Shown: positions 38,269-47,559 of the stretch, in pieces
How the letters are laid out: each line of letters starts with the position of its first letter
Numbering within the stretch: position 1 is the stretch's first letter
Assembly (NCBI GenBank): GCA_947581855.1
Contig: CANPVZ010000019.1
Coordinates: forward strand, 1 to 64,000
Source: an uncultured Phocaeicola sp.
Lineage (GTDB): Bacteria > Bacteroidota > Bacteroidia > Bacteroidales > Bacteroidaceae
Direction of reading: 5' to 3'
Length of the DNA: 64,000 bases
Notes under the pieces: model-generated
What the model was told of the DNA's origin: nothing
Databases searched by the model: none
The model's input: the letters and a program-made list of their open reading frames with translations, nothing else
Program-made: the position numbers and the translations under genes

Positions 38269-39288
38269 TTAACGAAAAAACTTTATATTTTTAAATAAAG
38301 GATTCTTTTTCTCCAAAATCAACATTTCTATTAATAACAAAAAGAATATTACCCAAGCAATTACTTGAAATTGTTCATCAAATTCGGTATATATAGTACT
38401 CTCAACATCAGCTTTTGCTAACTTCTCAATTTCTTTTTGTAATGCCCTTTGCACAGAATTTGAATTATCCACCCTGATATATCCTCCATTACCAGCCTTA
38501 GCTATTTCTTGGCACATTTCTTCATTCAAACGTGTAACAATAACATTGCCATCTTTATTTTTACGAAAATCATTACTTCCTCTTATAGGGATGGGCGATC
38601 CTTCAGGAGAACCAACTCCTAACACATATACTTTTATACCCTTCTCAGCAGCTTCTTTCGCTGCTTCTATAGCCCCACCCTCATGATTTTCACCATCAGT
38701 TATTACTACTATAGCACGACCTACCCCTTCTTGAGGAGTAAAACTTCTTATTGCCAAACGAATAGCACCACCAATATTTGTACCTTGACTACTTATCAAT
38801 GCAGGAGATATTGATTCCAAAAACATTTTAGCTGAAATATAGTCACTCGTTATAGGCAGCTGAGTAAAAGCATCTCCTGCAAAAACAATCAGCCCTATTT
38901 TATCATTAGTAAATTCATCAACCATTCTGGATACAAGCTTTTTTGATTTATCCAATCGACTTGGAATAACATCTTGGGCAAGCATTGAATTGGAAATATC
39001 CAAGGCTATCACAACCTCCACTCCGCTCCTTTTTACCGTCTCCATCTTAGAACCAAACTGAGGGCGTGAAATCATCACAATAATCAATCCCAACGTTATT
39101 AATACAATCCAAAATTTAACATCCGGACGATATTTAGAAACCTCCGGCATTAAACTTTCTATCAATTCAGGATCTCCATATTTACGAATATTCTTTCTAC
39201 GCCGATAATTAGAATAAAAATAAAATATAGCCAAAAATGGCAATATAATCAACGTATACAAATATGTCGGATCTGCAAATCGAAACAT
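38269..39288 (-). CDS. batB: BatB: VWA-domain membrane protein
   Basis: A 339-residue protein with membrane segments near residues 8-25, 58-78 and 308-326. A von Willebrand A domain (about 90-290) carries an intact MIDAS: DISNSML (near 95), the threonine loop and ITDGENHEGG near 195. The VWA domain is expected in the periplasm, binding a metal and partner proteins. It forms a tandem with batA, to which it is clearly related, with 20 bases between them. Confidence 0.93.
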   Translation of the reverse strand: MFRFADPTYLYTLIILPFLAIFYFYSNYRRRKNIRKYGDPELIESLMPEVSKYRPDVKFWIVLITLGLIIVMISRPQFGSKMETVKRSGVEVVIALDISNSMLAQDVIPSRLDKSKKLVSRMVDEFTNDKIGLIVFAGDAFTQLPITSDYISAKMFLESISPALISSQGTNIGGAIRLAIRSFTPQEGVGRAIVVITDGENHEGGAIEAAKEAAEKGIKVYVLGVGSPEGSPIPIRGSNDFRKNKDGNVIVTRLNEEMCQEIAKAGNGGYIRVDNSNSVQRALQKEIEKLAKADVESTIYTEFDEQFQVIAWVIFFLLLIEMLILEKKNPLFKNIKFFR

Positions 39289-39308
39289 AATCTATCTCCT
39301 TTTCAATT

Positions 39309-40307
39309 TTAAGGTATTTTTTTCAAAACAGAATTACGCAATAATACTTCACCTAATATACAAAAAAGTGCAACCCATGCAAAGAGTTGATATTCTTCTT
39401 TACGCTTGCTAAACTCCTTTACATTCAGTTTTGTCTTTTCCAGTTTATCTATTTCTTCATAAACTTCCTTTAACTTCGAATTACTAGTAGCTCGGAAATA
39501 ATTACCATTAGCAATCCCTGCAATCTGAGTCAAAGTCGACTCATCAATCTCTACAGGCATATTCATATATTGAGTTCCAGCATAAGTTAATATAGGATAT
39601 GGAGCAGTTCCATTCGTCCCCACGCCAATTGTATACACTCTGATACCAAAGTTTTTAGCAATCTCTGCTGCAGTTAATGGAGAAATATCTCCTTTATTGT
39701 TCGATCCATCCGTTAAAAGTATGACAACTTTCGATTTAGCCTTACTATCTTTTAAACGAGTTACAGCATTAGCAATACCCATACCTATCGCTGTTCCATC
39801 CTCTATTAAACCACGCTGAGCAATATCACATTTTATTCCATCAAACAAATTTAAAAGAACTGCATGATCCACAGTAAGAGGACATTGTGTAAAAGCCTCT
39901 CCAGCAAAAATCGTTAATCCTATATTGTCATTTGGCCGGCCATTTATAAATTCCGCTGCTACTTGTTTAGCGGCTTCCAGACGATTCGGTTTCAAATCCT
40001 CAGCTAACATACTTGTAGACACGTCCATTGCCAACATTATGTCAATACCTTCCACTTCTGTATTTTGCCAATTATCAGTCGTTTGCGGACGTGCCAGTAC
40101 TAAGATAATCATACTCAATGCAATAATCCTTAAAATAAAAGGAAAATGCAACAAATAAATCTTGTAACTCCTCGGAGCATATGTATACATATGAGTATCC
40201 GAAACTTGCAGGGCAGGTTCATTCTTACTTCTCTTCAAAATATACCATATAATATACGGTATAAGCAACAGAAATAAAAATAGATATTCTATATTCGCAA
40301 AAATCAT
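39309..40307 (-). CDS. batA: BatA: VWA-domain membrane protein
   Basis: A 332-residue paralogue of BatB with the same layout: two N-terminal membrane segments, a VWA domain with MIDAS motif DVSTSML (near 93) and LLTDGSNNKGD (near 200), and a C-terminal membrane segment (YQLFAWVALFCILGEVLL). It is co-transcribed within the moxR-bat operon. Bat proteins have been linked to aerotolerance and stress survival in Bacteroides and spirochaetes, but the mechanism is not known. Confidence 0.93.
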   Translation of the reverse strand: MIFANIEYLFLFLLLIPYIIWYILKRSKNEPALQVSDTHMYTYAPRSYKIYLLHFPFILRIIALSMIILVLARPQTTDNWQNTEVEGIDIMLAMDVSTSMLAEDLKPNRLEAAKQVAAEFINGRPNDNIGLTIFAGEAFTQCPLTVDHAVLLNLFDGIKCDIAQRGLIEDGTAIGMGIANAVTRLKDSKAKSKVVILLTDGSNNKGDISPLTAAEIAKNFGIRVYTIGVGTNGTAPYPILTYAGTQYMNMPVEIDESTLTQIAGIANGNYFRATSNSKLKEVYEEIDKLEKTKLNVKEFSKRKEEYQLFAWVALFCILGEVLLRNSVLKKIP

Positions 40308-40318
40308 CTTTTACTTTA

Positions 40319-41416
40319 TTAAAAACATAAATTATAAATATCCCGAAGAATGACAAACAACATACCAATTACAGCAACAGATAAAACGACTATTATAGAA
40401 AGCAACATAATTTTAGCCCTACGAGAACGCTTTTCTTCAACAGTAATTTCCATTGGTTGCTGTTTTATATTCGGATCAATTTCAACTTTTGTCTGATTAA
40501 TGAAATCAATAGCATTCACCAGATTCATATCATTTTCATTAATTAACGGATTATGCTTGGCAAATTTTACTAAATCAGCAGTCTGAAATAAAGTCTTTAA
40601 CTCTTTTATTAGTTTTGTATCCTTTTCCTGAAGTAAACGATCCACAATCTCCGAAGAAGTCATTTCTAATGCATTAAATCCAAAACGATCTTTAATATAA
40701 GTACGTATCGTATCTGTCAATTCCGTATAATAAGCCTTATGTTCTCCTTTCTGCCAGCTTTTCTCAGCCTTTATACGCTCAATCTTCTTCATCGCTTGCT
40801 GATGAGGAGGAAGTTTCGGTTCTATTTTTATTGTTCTAATTATAGGCTTATTATCGTTATATCTTACCACCAAGTAAATTATTAATATAATAAAAGGTAT
40901 AGAAATTAATGAAAACCAAATAATTAACTCCCAATCTTCCCAAGCAAAAGGAGGCTTCATGATATCTTTCGGACCAAAGAACTGATCAGGATGCAAAGTA
41001 TCTACTGGAATTGAAAGTACATTCAATGCCAAACTTTTCGAGTAATAGGGTTTATCATCTACTAATACCTCAAAAGGAGGCAAATAATAAAGAGCCGAAT
41101 CAAAAGAAGTTATCGTATACTCCTGCATTATCAGCAACCTTTTTTTATCATTTAAAAACTGCGTATCAGGCTTCGCTATATCTACCACTTCTACTCCCGT
41201 GATAATTGTATCATTAAAAACAGGCAATCTCATTTTTTGATTCGCATCATAACTTACTTCCAACTTTATTTTTGCCTGCTGGCCAATAAATAATTGCAAT
41301 GAATCAATACTCACATCCACCGTTACATTTTGTGCATTTATAGGAAAAACTAACAAACACAGCAAAAGGCTCAAGATTAATCCTCTATGTAAAAATGTCT
41401 TCTTATTCATTATCAA
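40319..41416 (-). CDS. Bat-operon membrane protein, BatD-like
   Basis: A 365-residue protein with a signal peptide (from the Met at residue 3, MNKKTFLHRGLILSLLLCLLVFPINAQ), a beta-rich periplasmic part (NVTVDVSIDSLQLFIGQQAKIKLEVSY onward), a membrane segment near 170-192 and a cytoplasmic stretch with a helical module (YYTELTDTIRTYIKDRFGFNALEMTSSEIVDRLL near 230-263). A final membrane segment lies near 340-358. The layout resembles BatD but it is shorter. Its place between DUF58 and batA is usual for this operon in Bacteroidales. Confidence 0.8.
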   Translation of the reverse strand: MIMNKKTFLHRGLILSLLLCLLVFPINAQNVTVDVSIDSLQLFIGQQAKIKLEVSYDANQKMRLPVFNDTIITGVEVVDIAKPDTQFLNDKKRLLIMQEYTITSFDSALYYLPPFEVLVDDKPYYSKSLALNVLSIPVDTLHPDQFFGPKDIMKPPFAWEDWELIIWFSLISIPFIILIIYLVVRYNDNKPIIRTIKIEPKLPPHQQAMKKIERIKAEKSWQKGEHKAYYTELTDTIRTYIKDRFGFNALEMTSSEIVDRLLQEKDTKLIKELKTLFQTADLVKFAKHNPLINENDMNLVNAIDFINQTKVEIDPNIKQQPMEITVEEKRSRRAKIMLLSIIVVLSVAVIGMLFVILRDIYNLCF

Positions 41417-42286
41417 CTAATTTCGTTTAGCAAACAGATTTAAAAGCGACTTCACATAATCCTGATCTGTACGGATAGAAACAGAATCCACATTACTTTT
41501 CGTAAATACTTCATTCAATTGAGCTTGTTTTTTTATCCACCATTCATGATGTATTCGTCTTAACATTGATGATGACGTATCAATATATTGCATATGACCA
41601 GTTTCCGCATCCCTAACTTTCATCAAACCGACATCAGGCAACTCTTCAATTCTACGATCATAGACTTGAATTGCCACAATATCATGCTTACGGTTTGCAA
41701 TAGTTAATGCATTGCGAAAATCCTGCTGGACAATAAAATCACTCAAAAGAAATGCCGTACAACGTTTATTTATTACATTCGTTAAATATTCAATAACTAA
41801 TTTTATATCCGTACGTTGACTTTCCGGTTTAAAGTCTATTAGTTCTCTAATAATATAAAGAATATGTTTACGTCCCTTTTTAGGAGGAATAAACTTTTCT
41901 ATTTTATCCGAAAAGAAAATGACTCCAATTTTATCATTATTTTGAATAGCAGAAAAAGCTAAAGTTGCCGCAATTTCGGTAATCATATCTTTTTTCATTT
42001 GTTTTATGGTACCAAAATCCAGACTAGCAGATACATCAATCAATAACATAACAGTTAACTCACGTTCTTCTTCAAAAACCTTTATATAAGGTTTATCGAA
42101 CCGAGCTGTCACATTCCAATCAATATCCCGGACATCATCACCATATTGATATTCGCGGACCTCAGAAAAAGCCATTCCACGTCCTTTAAACGCTGAATGG
42201 TACTGCCCTGCGAAAATATTGCTTGATAATCCGCGAGTCTTTATCTCAATTTGGCGAACCCGCTTCAAAAGTTCGTTCGTTTCCAT
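41417..42286 (-). CDS. DUF58-family protein
   Basis: A 289-residue soluble protein with the DUF58 core GRGMAFSEVREYQYGDDVRDIDWNVTAR (near 35-62). A degenerate VWA-like fold follows, in which LLIDVSASLDFG (near 81) keeps a DxSxS metal site. The C-terminal part includes FLLSDFIVQQDF. DUF58 proteins accompany MoxR ATPases and VWA proteins. It ends one base before the next gene and starts seven bases after moxR, so it is tightly operonic. Confidence 0.93.
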   Translation of the reverse strand: METNELLKRVRQIEIKTRGLSSNIFAGQYHSAFKGRGMAFSEVREYQYGDDVRDIDWNVTARFDKPYIKVFEEERELTVMLLIDVSASLDFGTIKQMKKDMITEIAATLAFSAIQNNDKIGVIFFSDKIEKFIPPKKGRKHILYIIRELIDFKPESQRTDIKLVIEYLTNVINKRCTAFLLSDFIVQQDFRNALTIANRKHDIVAIQVYDRRIEELPDVGLMKVRDAETGHMQYIDTSSSMLRRIHHEWWIKKQAQLNEVFTKSNVDSVSIRTDQDYVKSLLNLFAKRN

Positions 42287-42293
42287 TATCTAT

Positions 42294-43289
42294 TTAAGGT
42301 ACCTCAACCTTATTTAAAATTTTACTTATAATTTCGTCTGAATTCACATTGCTTGCCTCAGCCTCATAAGTCAAACCAATACGATGACGGAGTACATCAT
42401 GTGCAACAGCCCGAACATCTTCTGGTATTACATAACCACGACGTTTAATAAAAGCATAAGTACGAGCTGCCAAAGCAAGATTTATAGATGCTCGCGGAGA
42501 ACCTCCGAATGAAATCAAATCTTCCAGTTCTTTTAATCCATACTTAGACGGATAGCGTGTTGCAAATACAATATCAGCAATGTATTGTTCTATTTTCTCA
42601 TCCAAATATACCTGACGGACCACATTACGTGCTTCCAAAATCTCTTCACTACGCAGTATTGGACGTACAGTTATTTTTTCACCAGAAATATTCTGACGAA
42701 TAATTTTTTTCTCTTCTTCCAATTTTGGATAATCAATAATTACTTTCAACATAAAACGGTCAACCTGAGCTTCAGGAAGAGGATAGGTACCTTCCTGCTC
42801 TATCGGATTCTGGGTAGCCAACACTAAGAATGGTTCCGGTAATGCAAATGTCTCTTTACTCAATGTTACCTGACGTTCCTGCATAGCTTCGAGCAAAGCA
42901 CTTTGCACTTTAGCTGGAGCACGGTTAATTTCGTCAGCTAACACAAAATTAGCAAATATCGGTCCTTTATTTGCAATAAAAAGTTCTTCCTTTTGACTAT
43001 AAATCATCGTACCTATCACATCAGCCGGTAATAAATCAGGTGTAAACTGTATACGACTGTATTTAGCATCAATCAATGACGCCAATGTTTTAATTGCCAA
43101 TGTTTTTGCCAAACCAGGAACGCCCTCTAATAAAACATGCCCGTCAGATAACAAACCTATTAATAAAGACTCTACTAAATGTTTTTGTCCTACAATCACC
43201 TGATCCATACCTGTCATCAGGTTCGTAACAAATGCACTTTGTTTCTCAATCCGTTCGTTTAATTCACGAATATCAATTGCTTCAGTCAT
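42294..43289 (-). CDS. MoxR-type AAA+ ATPase
   Basis: A 331-residue chaperone-like ATPase. Walker A is EGVPGLAKT (near 55), Walker B and the MoxR signature are FVLADEINRAPAKVQSALLEAMQE (near 112-135), sensor I is LATQNPIEQEGTYPLPEAQVDRFM, and sensor II lies near GGSPRASINLALAAR. MoxR proteins are thought to load or remodel VWA-protein complexes. This one heads the DUF58-Bat operon. No -7 box was evident upstream, so transcription may come from further upstream. Confidence 0.95.
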   Translation of the reverse strand: MTEAIDIRELNERIEKQSAFVTNLMTGMDQVIVGQKHLVESLLIGLLSDGHVLLEGVPGLAKTLAIKTLASLIDAKYSRIQFTPDLLPADVIGTMIYSQKEELFIANKGPIFANFVLADEINRAPAKVQSALLEAMQERQVTLSKETFALPEPFLVLATQNPIEQEGTYPLPEAQVDRFMLKVIIDYPKLEEEKKIIRQNISGEKITVRPILRSEEILEARNVVRQVYLDEKIEQYIADIVFATRYPSKYGLKELEDLISFGGSPRASINLALAARTYAFIKRRGYVIPEDVRAVAHDVLRHRIGLTYEAEASNVNSDEIISKILNKVEVP

Positions 43290-43460
43290 AATTCATTAAA
43301 TTATTTATTTTATTTCTATTCCGAAAGAAATATAATTACTTCCTTAATTAACTGTCTCCTCCACTTTTTTGCTGGCCAAAAATACGCTTTATAATTAACA
43401 GAAACAATTAATATTTACTAAAAAAGATTCTAAAGACTTAGATTTTAAGAGTATTTGTAA

Positions 43461-43580
43461 TTAAAACAATATGCGTTCAATCATTTCTGGCATTATAAAA
43501 AACAATAATACACTTATTAAAGCTATAATAACTAAAATTATTATAATTATAAAATAGGGACGAGGATCTCTTTCTTCCAT
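43461..43580 (-). CDS. 39-residue single-span membrane peptide
   Basis: This short frame reads MEERDPRPYF, then a hydrophobic run of about 21 residues (IIIIILVIIALISVLLFFIM), and ends PEMIERILF. It starts 11 bases after the stop of the HU-LysM gene and precedes moxR by 171 bases, on the same strand. The clean charged-hydrophobic-charged layout and the operonic spacing support translation. The charge distribution is ambiguous for orientation. I recognise no family. It may be a small partner of the LysM protein or the Bat complex, which is inference. Confidence 0.5.
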   Translation of the reverse strand: MEERDPRPYFIIIIILVIIALISVLLFFIMPEMIERILF

Positions 43581-43591
43581 CTTTTTATATA

Positions 43592-44698
43592 TTATTTTTG
43601 TTTCAATTTCGGGATTTTAATCACCGTTCCAATCGGAACATTATCCGGATTTTTAATTATATCCGAATTATATTGTACTATATAAGTAAAAAGTTCCTTA
43701 CTCCCATAATATCTTAAAGAAATCTTACGCAAAGTTTCACCTCCACTTATAGTATGATTTTGTAGAACACCTACTATATTATATTCTACTTGTGCCGAAA
43801 GTGTCTCCATTGGCAATGCAGCTTTTCTCCTAACAGAGTCTTTATTTCCAACAAATTCTTTTCTGATAGAAACATTATCTCCTTTCATACTTCTTATAGT
43901 ATCAAAGATTAATGTATCTCTCTTTAATAATTTCGATGGAATCGGTTGTAAGCTTGGTTCCGGATCAATTGCTCGAGCATCCAAAATCTTTGATACCGGT
44001 TCGACCTCGTTCACATTATATAGTTTATATCCTACTAATACGCAAATGCATAGTAATATAAGAATCACATACCAGCCTTTACGTACTTTGGTATCTGCTT
44101 TATTCAATTTAATTCCATTTTCTCCCGTTTCTTCAGTCTTCAACTTTTTCCCATATTCTAATTTTTCATCCGCTATTTTTTGAGGCACTTCAACCCTTGC
44201 TTCTGTAGAAGATGATATAATTCTATTTAATTCTAATTCTTTTTTCTCATCTTCTACTTTACCAGACAGATTTTTCATCTCTTCAAAGGCTATAAAAGTT
44301 TCTGAATTCTCCACCTCTTCATCCAACTTATTCGAATCCGCTTCTATCCCCTCGAATGTATCATCAAAAATCAGACCTTCATTTAAAGTAACCGTCTCAA
44401 AATGAGAAAAAGGCTTATTTATCAGATCTCTAACCACAGAATCGGGAGTAAACGATATTTTTGAATGACCTTGAATCTCAAAACGTTCTCCAGTATTTAC
44501 ATTCACACTCTTCCGGCTTTCGACTTCAGTAAGTTTAAACACACCAAGTCCTTTTACCTTCACATACCTTTCACTCTCCAAGACTTCCTCTATCAAATCA
44601 AACATAGCCTTTACAAAAGCTTCAGCATCTTTTCTAGCTATATTTTGTCTTTGGACAAGCAAATTAATGATATCTTGCAATGTAATTTTATCATTCAT
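43592..44698 (-). CDS. HU domain-transmembrane-LysM protein
   Basis: A 368-residue protein joining three parts. Residues 1-95 form an HU/IHF-type DNA-binding domain (LVQRQNIARKDAEAFVKAMFDLIEEVL, VKVKGLGVFKL). Residues 100-205 are an acidic, then mixed-charge linker. A membrane span lies near 207-229 (WYVILILLCICVLVGYKLY). A further linker leads to a C-terminal LysM domain (about 313-364, ISGGETLRKISLRYYGSKELF). The HU half should be cytoplasmic and the LysM half periplasmic. It follows a stand-alone HU gene by 11 bases and precedes the 39-residue peptide. A DNA-to-peptidoglycan link is inferred from the domains. Confidence 0.88.
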   Translation of the reverse strand: MNDKITLQDIINLLVQRQNIARKDAEAFVKAMFDLIEEVLESERYVKVKGLGVFKLTEVESRKSVNVNTGERFEIQGHSKISFTPDSVVRDLINKPFSHFETVTLNEGLIFDDTFEGIEADSNKLDEEVENSETFIAFEEMKNLSGKVEDEKKELELNRIISSSTEARVEVPQKIADEKLEYGKKLKTEETGENGIKLNKADTKVRKGWYVILILLCICVLVGYKLYNVNEVEPVSKILDARAIDPEPSLQPIPSKLLKRDTLIFDTIRSMKGDNVSIRKEFVGNKDSVRRKAALPMETLSAQVEYNIVGVLQNHTISGGETLRKISLRYYGSKELFTYIVQYNSDIIKNPDNVPIGTVIKIPKLKQK

Positions 44699-44709
44699 AG
44701 TCTTTTACC

Positions 44710-45006
44710 TCATTTAAACTTCTCTTTCAACAGGGTACTTGGTTTAAAAGTTAAAACTAGTTTCGGAGGAATAAGTAAACGCTTTTTTGTTACTGGATTA
44801 ACTAATATGCGTTCCATTTTCTTTTTTACTTCAAAAGAGCCAAATCCTTGAATTGAAACAATATTTCCAGCTTGCAATTGCTCGATCATTGCAGCCGTAA
44901 CAAGTTGTACCAAATCCGAAGTATCTTTAATTGTATAGTTAAGTCGATTAGACAATTCCGATATAAATTCTTTATTATTCAAGGCTATCAATTTAATCAT
45001 TAACAC
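44710..45006 (-). CDS. HU-family DNA-binding protein
   Basis: A 98-residue HU/IHF-type nucleoid protein with the usual N-terminal helices (NNKEFISELSNRLNYTIKDTSDLVQLVTAAMIEQL), the beta-arm entry IVSIQGFGSFEVKKK and the arm tip with NPVTKK (near 71). The tail TFKPSTLLKEKFK matches the family. The start may be the Met at residue 3. It lies between rimO and the HU-LysM gene with gaps of 15 and 11 bases, which suggests a joint transcript and possibly a heterodimer with the membrane-bound HU domain. Confidence 0.93.
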   Translation of the reverse strand: MLMIKLIALNNKEFISELSNRLNYTIKDTSDLVQLVTAAMIEQLQAGNIVSIQGFGSFEVKKKMERILVNPVTKKRLLIPPKLVLTFKPSTLLKEKFK

Positions 45007-45021
45007 TAATCTTGCTTACAC

Positions 45022-46323
45022 TTATGAAAGAACCGAAGCATACAAATCAAAATCATCGGCAGAAATAATTTCCACCTCATAAAACGAGCCTATTGACAAC
45101 TGTTTTTCACTACAAGAAATAAGAACTTCCGGATCCACCTCCGGAGAATCATACTCCGTACGACCTACATAAAAATTCCCCTCAATTCGGTCAATAATTA
45201 CCTTGTATTTCTTTCCAATCTTTTTCTCACTCAACTCTGCTGAAATCTCCTGCTGAATACTCATCAATTCATTCAACCTGCGTTGTTTAATTTCATTTGG
45301 AACAGAATCCACATAATGTTCAGCAGCATAAGTCCCCTCTTCTTCAGAATAAGCAAAAGCACCCATTCTATCGAATTTCATCTGTCTGACAAACTCCTTC
45401 AACTCCTCAAAATCTGCTTCCTCCTCTCCCGGATACCCAACCATTAGAGTCGTACGCAAATGAATACCAGGTACTTCTTCTCTAAAACGTTGAATTAATC
45501 GATAGGTTTCAAGTTTCGTAACTTGCCTACGCATTCTACTCAGCATATTATCACTGATATGTTGCAATGCGATATCCATATATTTACATACATTATCTCT
45601 TTCTCGCATAACTCTGAAAAGTTCTTCAGGAAAATGTGCCGGATAAGCATAATGTAAACGAATCCATTCCACCCCTTCAATATCTGCTAAGCGCTCTATT
45701 AATTCCGGAAGCATTTGTTTCTTATACAAATCAATTCCATAAAAAGTTAGTTCCTGCGCTATTACCTGAAATTCTTTCACCCCTTTTTTTACCAAAGATT
45801 TCACTTCCTCAAGAATTTCTTCAATCGGACGTGACACATGCTTTCCCGTTATAATCGGAATTGCACAATAGGAACATTTACGGTCACACCCTTCCGATAT
45901 TTTAAGATAAGCATAATGAGAAGGTGTTGTCAAACTTCTTTCAGACTGCAATTCATAATGATAAGCTTTACCCAGATCCTGTAACAATTCACTCCAATTA
46001 AACTTACCATAAAATTTATCGACTTGAGGAATTTCTACAGTTAAATCCTTTAAATAACGCTCTGATAAACATCCCATTACATAAAGTTTCTTCAAATTAC
46101 CTTCTTCCTTTGCCTGACAAAATTCCAGAATAGTATTAATAGACTCTTCCTTCGCATCTCCAATAAATCCACAAGTATTAATTATAGCAATTTCCCCCTT
46201 GGGATCTTCCGAATCATGTGTTACCTTATATCCGTTTATTTCCAACTGACGAATCAATTTCTCGGAATCAACCAGATTTTTAGAACAGCCTAACGTTATA
46301 ATATCTACTGTATTACGCTTCAT
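45022..46323 (-). CDS. rimO: Ribosomal protein S12 methylthiotransferase
   Basis: Radical SAM enzyme that adds a methylthio group to an aspartate of ribosomal protein S12. The N-terminal UPF0004 domain has three cluster cysteines (GCSKNLVDSE at 13, NTCGF near 50, GCLSERY near 84). The radical SAM motif CDRKCSYCAIP lies near 144 and a C-terminal TRAM domain runs from about 365. Length 433 is full. The start overlaps the ftsY stop by four bases. RimO rather than MiaB is favoured by the start of the sequence and the GYPGEEEADFEEL region. Confidence 0.94.
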   Translation of the reverse strand: MKRNTVDIITLGCSKNLVDSEKLIRQLEINGYKVTHDSEDPKGEIAIINTCGFIGDAKEESINTILEFCQAKEEGNLKKLYVMGCLSERYLKDLTVEIPQVDKFYGKFNWSELLQDLGKAYHYELQSERSLTTPSHYAYLKISEGCDRKCSYCAIPIITGKHVSRPIEEILEEVKSLVKKGVKEFQVIAQELTFYGIDLYKKQMLPELIERLADIEGVEWIRLHYAYPAHFPEELFRVMRERDNVCKYMDIALQHISDNMLSRMRRQVTKLETYRLIQRFREEVPGIHLRTTLMVGYPGEEEADFEELKEFVRQMKFDRMGAFAYSEEEGTYAAEHYVDSVPNEIKQRRLNELMSIQQEISAELSEKKIGKKYKVIIDRIEGNFYVGRTEYDSPEVDPEVLISCSEKQLSIGSFYEVEIISADDFDLYASVLS

Positions 46324-47279
46324 TTCGCTTCACCAAACAAAGAATCAACAAACTCTTTCTTACGGAATAGTTGCAAATCCTCCATTCCTTCACCCAAACC
46401 TATATATTTTACAGGGATTTTAAACTGGTCGGAGATACCGATAACCACCCCTCCTTTTGCAGTTCCATCCAGCTTCGTTATTGCCATTGCCGTAACCTCA
46501 GTCGCCAAAGTAAACTGCTTAGCCTGTTCAAAAGCATTTTGCCCGGTAGACCCATCCAATACAAGCAAAACTTCATTCGGCGCATGAGGTACCACTTTCT
46601 TCATCACATTTTTAATTTTGGTTAACTCATTCATTAACCCAACTTTATTATGCAAACGCCCTGCTGTATCAATAATTACAACATCCGCTTTATTTGCTAC
46701 GGCCGAATTCAATGTGTCAAACGCCACCGAAGCCGGATCTGCTCCCATATTTTGTTTGATCACTGGAACCCCAACACGTTCTCCCCAAATTACCAGCTGT
46801 TCTACCGCAGCGGCACGAAATGTATCAGCAGCTCCCAAGAATACAGATTTACCAGCCTTCTTAAATTGATATGCTAACTTACCAATAGTTGTAGTTTTTC
46901 CTACTCCATTCACTCCTACAACCATAATCACATAAGGAACTTTATCTTCCGGAGTTTCAAATTTCTCCGCATCCACCGAATTATTTTCAGTCAACAACGC
47001 AGCTATTTCTTCTTTCAGTATACGATTTAGTTCTTCAGTATTAATATATTTATCCTTAGCTACGCGTTCTTCAATACGCTTTATGATTTCCAAAGTAGTC
47101 TCCACTCCAACATCTGAAGTAACTAAAACTTCTTCCAGATTATCCAAAACCTCGTCATCTACCTTAGATTTACCGGCTACAGCGCGAGTTATCTTGCTAA
47201 AAACGCTTTCTTTCGTTTTGGCAAGTCCTTTATCCAATGTTTCTTTTTTATCTTTTGAGAAAAAATCAAAGAATCCCAT
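46320..47279 (-). CDS. ftsY: Signal recognition particle receptor FtsY
   Basis: SRP-family GTPase that receives ribosome-nascent-chain complexes at the membrane. The short form (319 residues) lacks the long acidic A domain and starts MGFFDFFSKDKKETLDKG. The N domain is followed by the G domain with GVNGVGKTTTIGKLA (near 117), DTFRAAAVEQL, DTAGRLHNK (near 209) and TKLDGTAKGG (near 272). It is the first gene of a minus-strand run that continues into rimO. Confidence 0.96.
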   Translation of the reverse strand: MGFFDFFSKDKKETLDKGLAKTKESVFSKITRAVAGKSKVDDEVLDNLEEVLVTSDVGVETTLEIIKRIEERVAKDKYINTEELNRILKEEIAALLTENNSVDAEKFETPEDKVPYVIMVVGVNGVGKTTTIGKLAYQFKKAGKSVFLGAADTFRAAAVEQLVIWGERVGVPVIKQNMGADPASVAFDTLNSAVANKADVVIIDTAGRLHNKVGLMNELTKIKNVMKKVVPHAPNEVLLVLDGSTGQNAFEQAKQFTLATEVTAMAITKLDGTAKGGVVIGISDQFKIPVKYIGLGEGMEDLQLFRKKEFVDSLFGEAK

Positions 47280-47301
47280 AATATTTTTATTTTAATTGCC
47301 A

Positions 47302-47333
47302 CAAAGATAAGATAAATCAGTTAGTAAAACAAA
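47302..47333 (-). promoter_or_regulatory. Promoter of ftsY-rimO operon
   Basis: Minus-strand TTTG (47330-47333), a 20-base spacer and TATCTTTG (47302-47309), 23 bases before the ftsY start. The -33 element overlaps the T-run of the preceding terminator. Confidence 0.75.
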
Positions 47334-47366
47334 AAAAGTTCCTTTCATTCTTTATGAAAGGAACTC
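47331..47366 (-). terminator. Terminator of rpmB-rpmG-DUF4295 operon
   Basis: AGTTCCTTTCA and TGAAAGGAACT form a perfect 11-bp stem, followed on the minus strand by seven Ts, 29 bases after the DUF4295 stop. Confidence 0.85.
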
Positions 47367-47394
47367 TTTATTGTTCAATTATATAAGATTCTTA

Positions 47395-47550
47395 TTATTT
47401 TTTAAAGAAATCTTGAACTTTTTCATTCGGAACCATTTGTTCATCAAAAACGTAAGCCCCAGTTTTCGGAGACTTTACCATTTTGATAACCTTAGTATAA
47501 GAACGTCCTTCTTTACCTGTCTGAAGGGTTGCGACTGTTTTCTTTGCCAT
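47395..47550 (-). CDS. DUF4295 small basic protein
   Basis: A 51-residue, strongly basic protein (MAKKTVATLQTGKEGRSYTK, then YVFDEQMVPNEKVQDFFKK). It follows rpmG by nine bases in the L28-L33 operon, the standard place of the DUF4295 family in Bacteroidetes. A ribosome-associated role is plausible from the context and charge. The larger frame running through it on the plus strand is a shadow. Confidence 0.9.
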   Translation of the reverse strand: MAKKTVATLQTGKEGRSYTKVIKMVKSPKTGAYVFDEQMVPNEKVQDFFKK

Positions 47551-47559
47551 GGGGTTATA

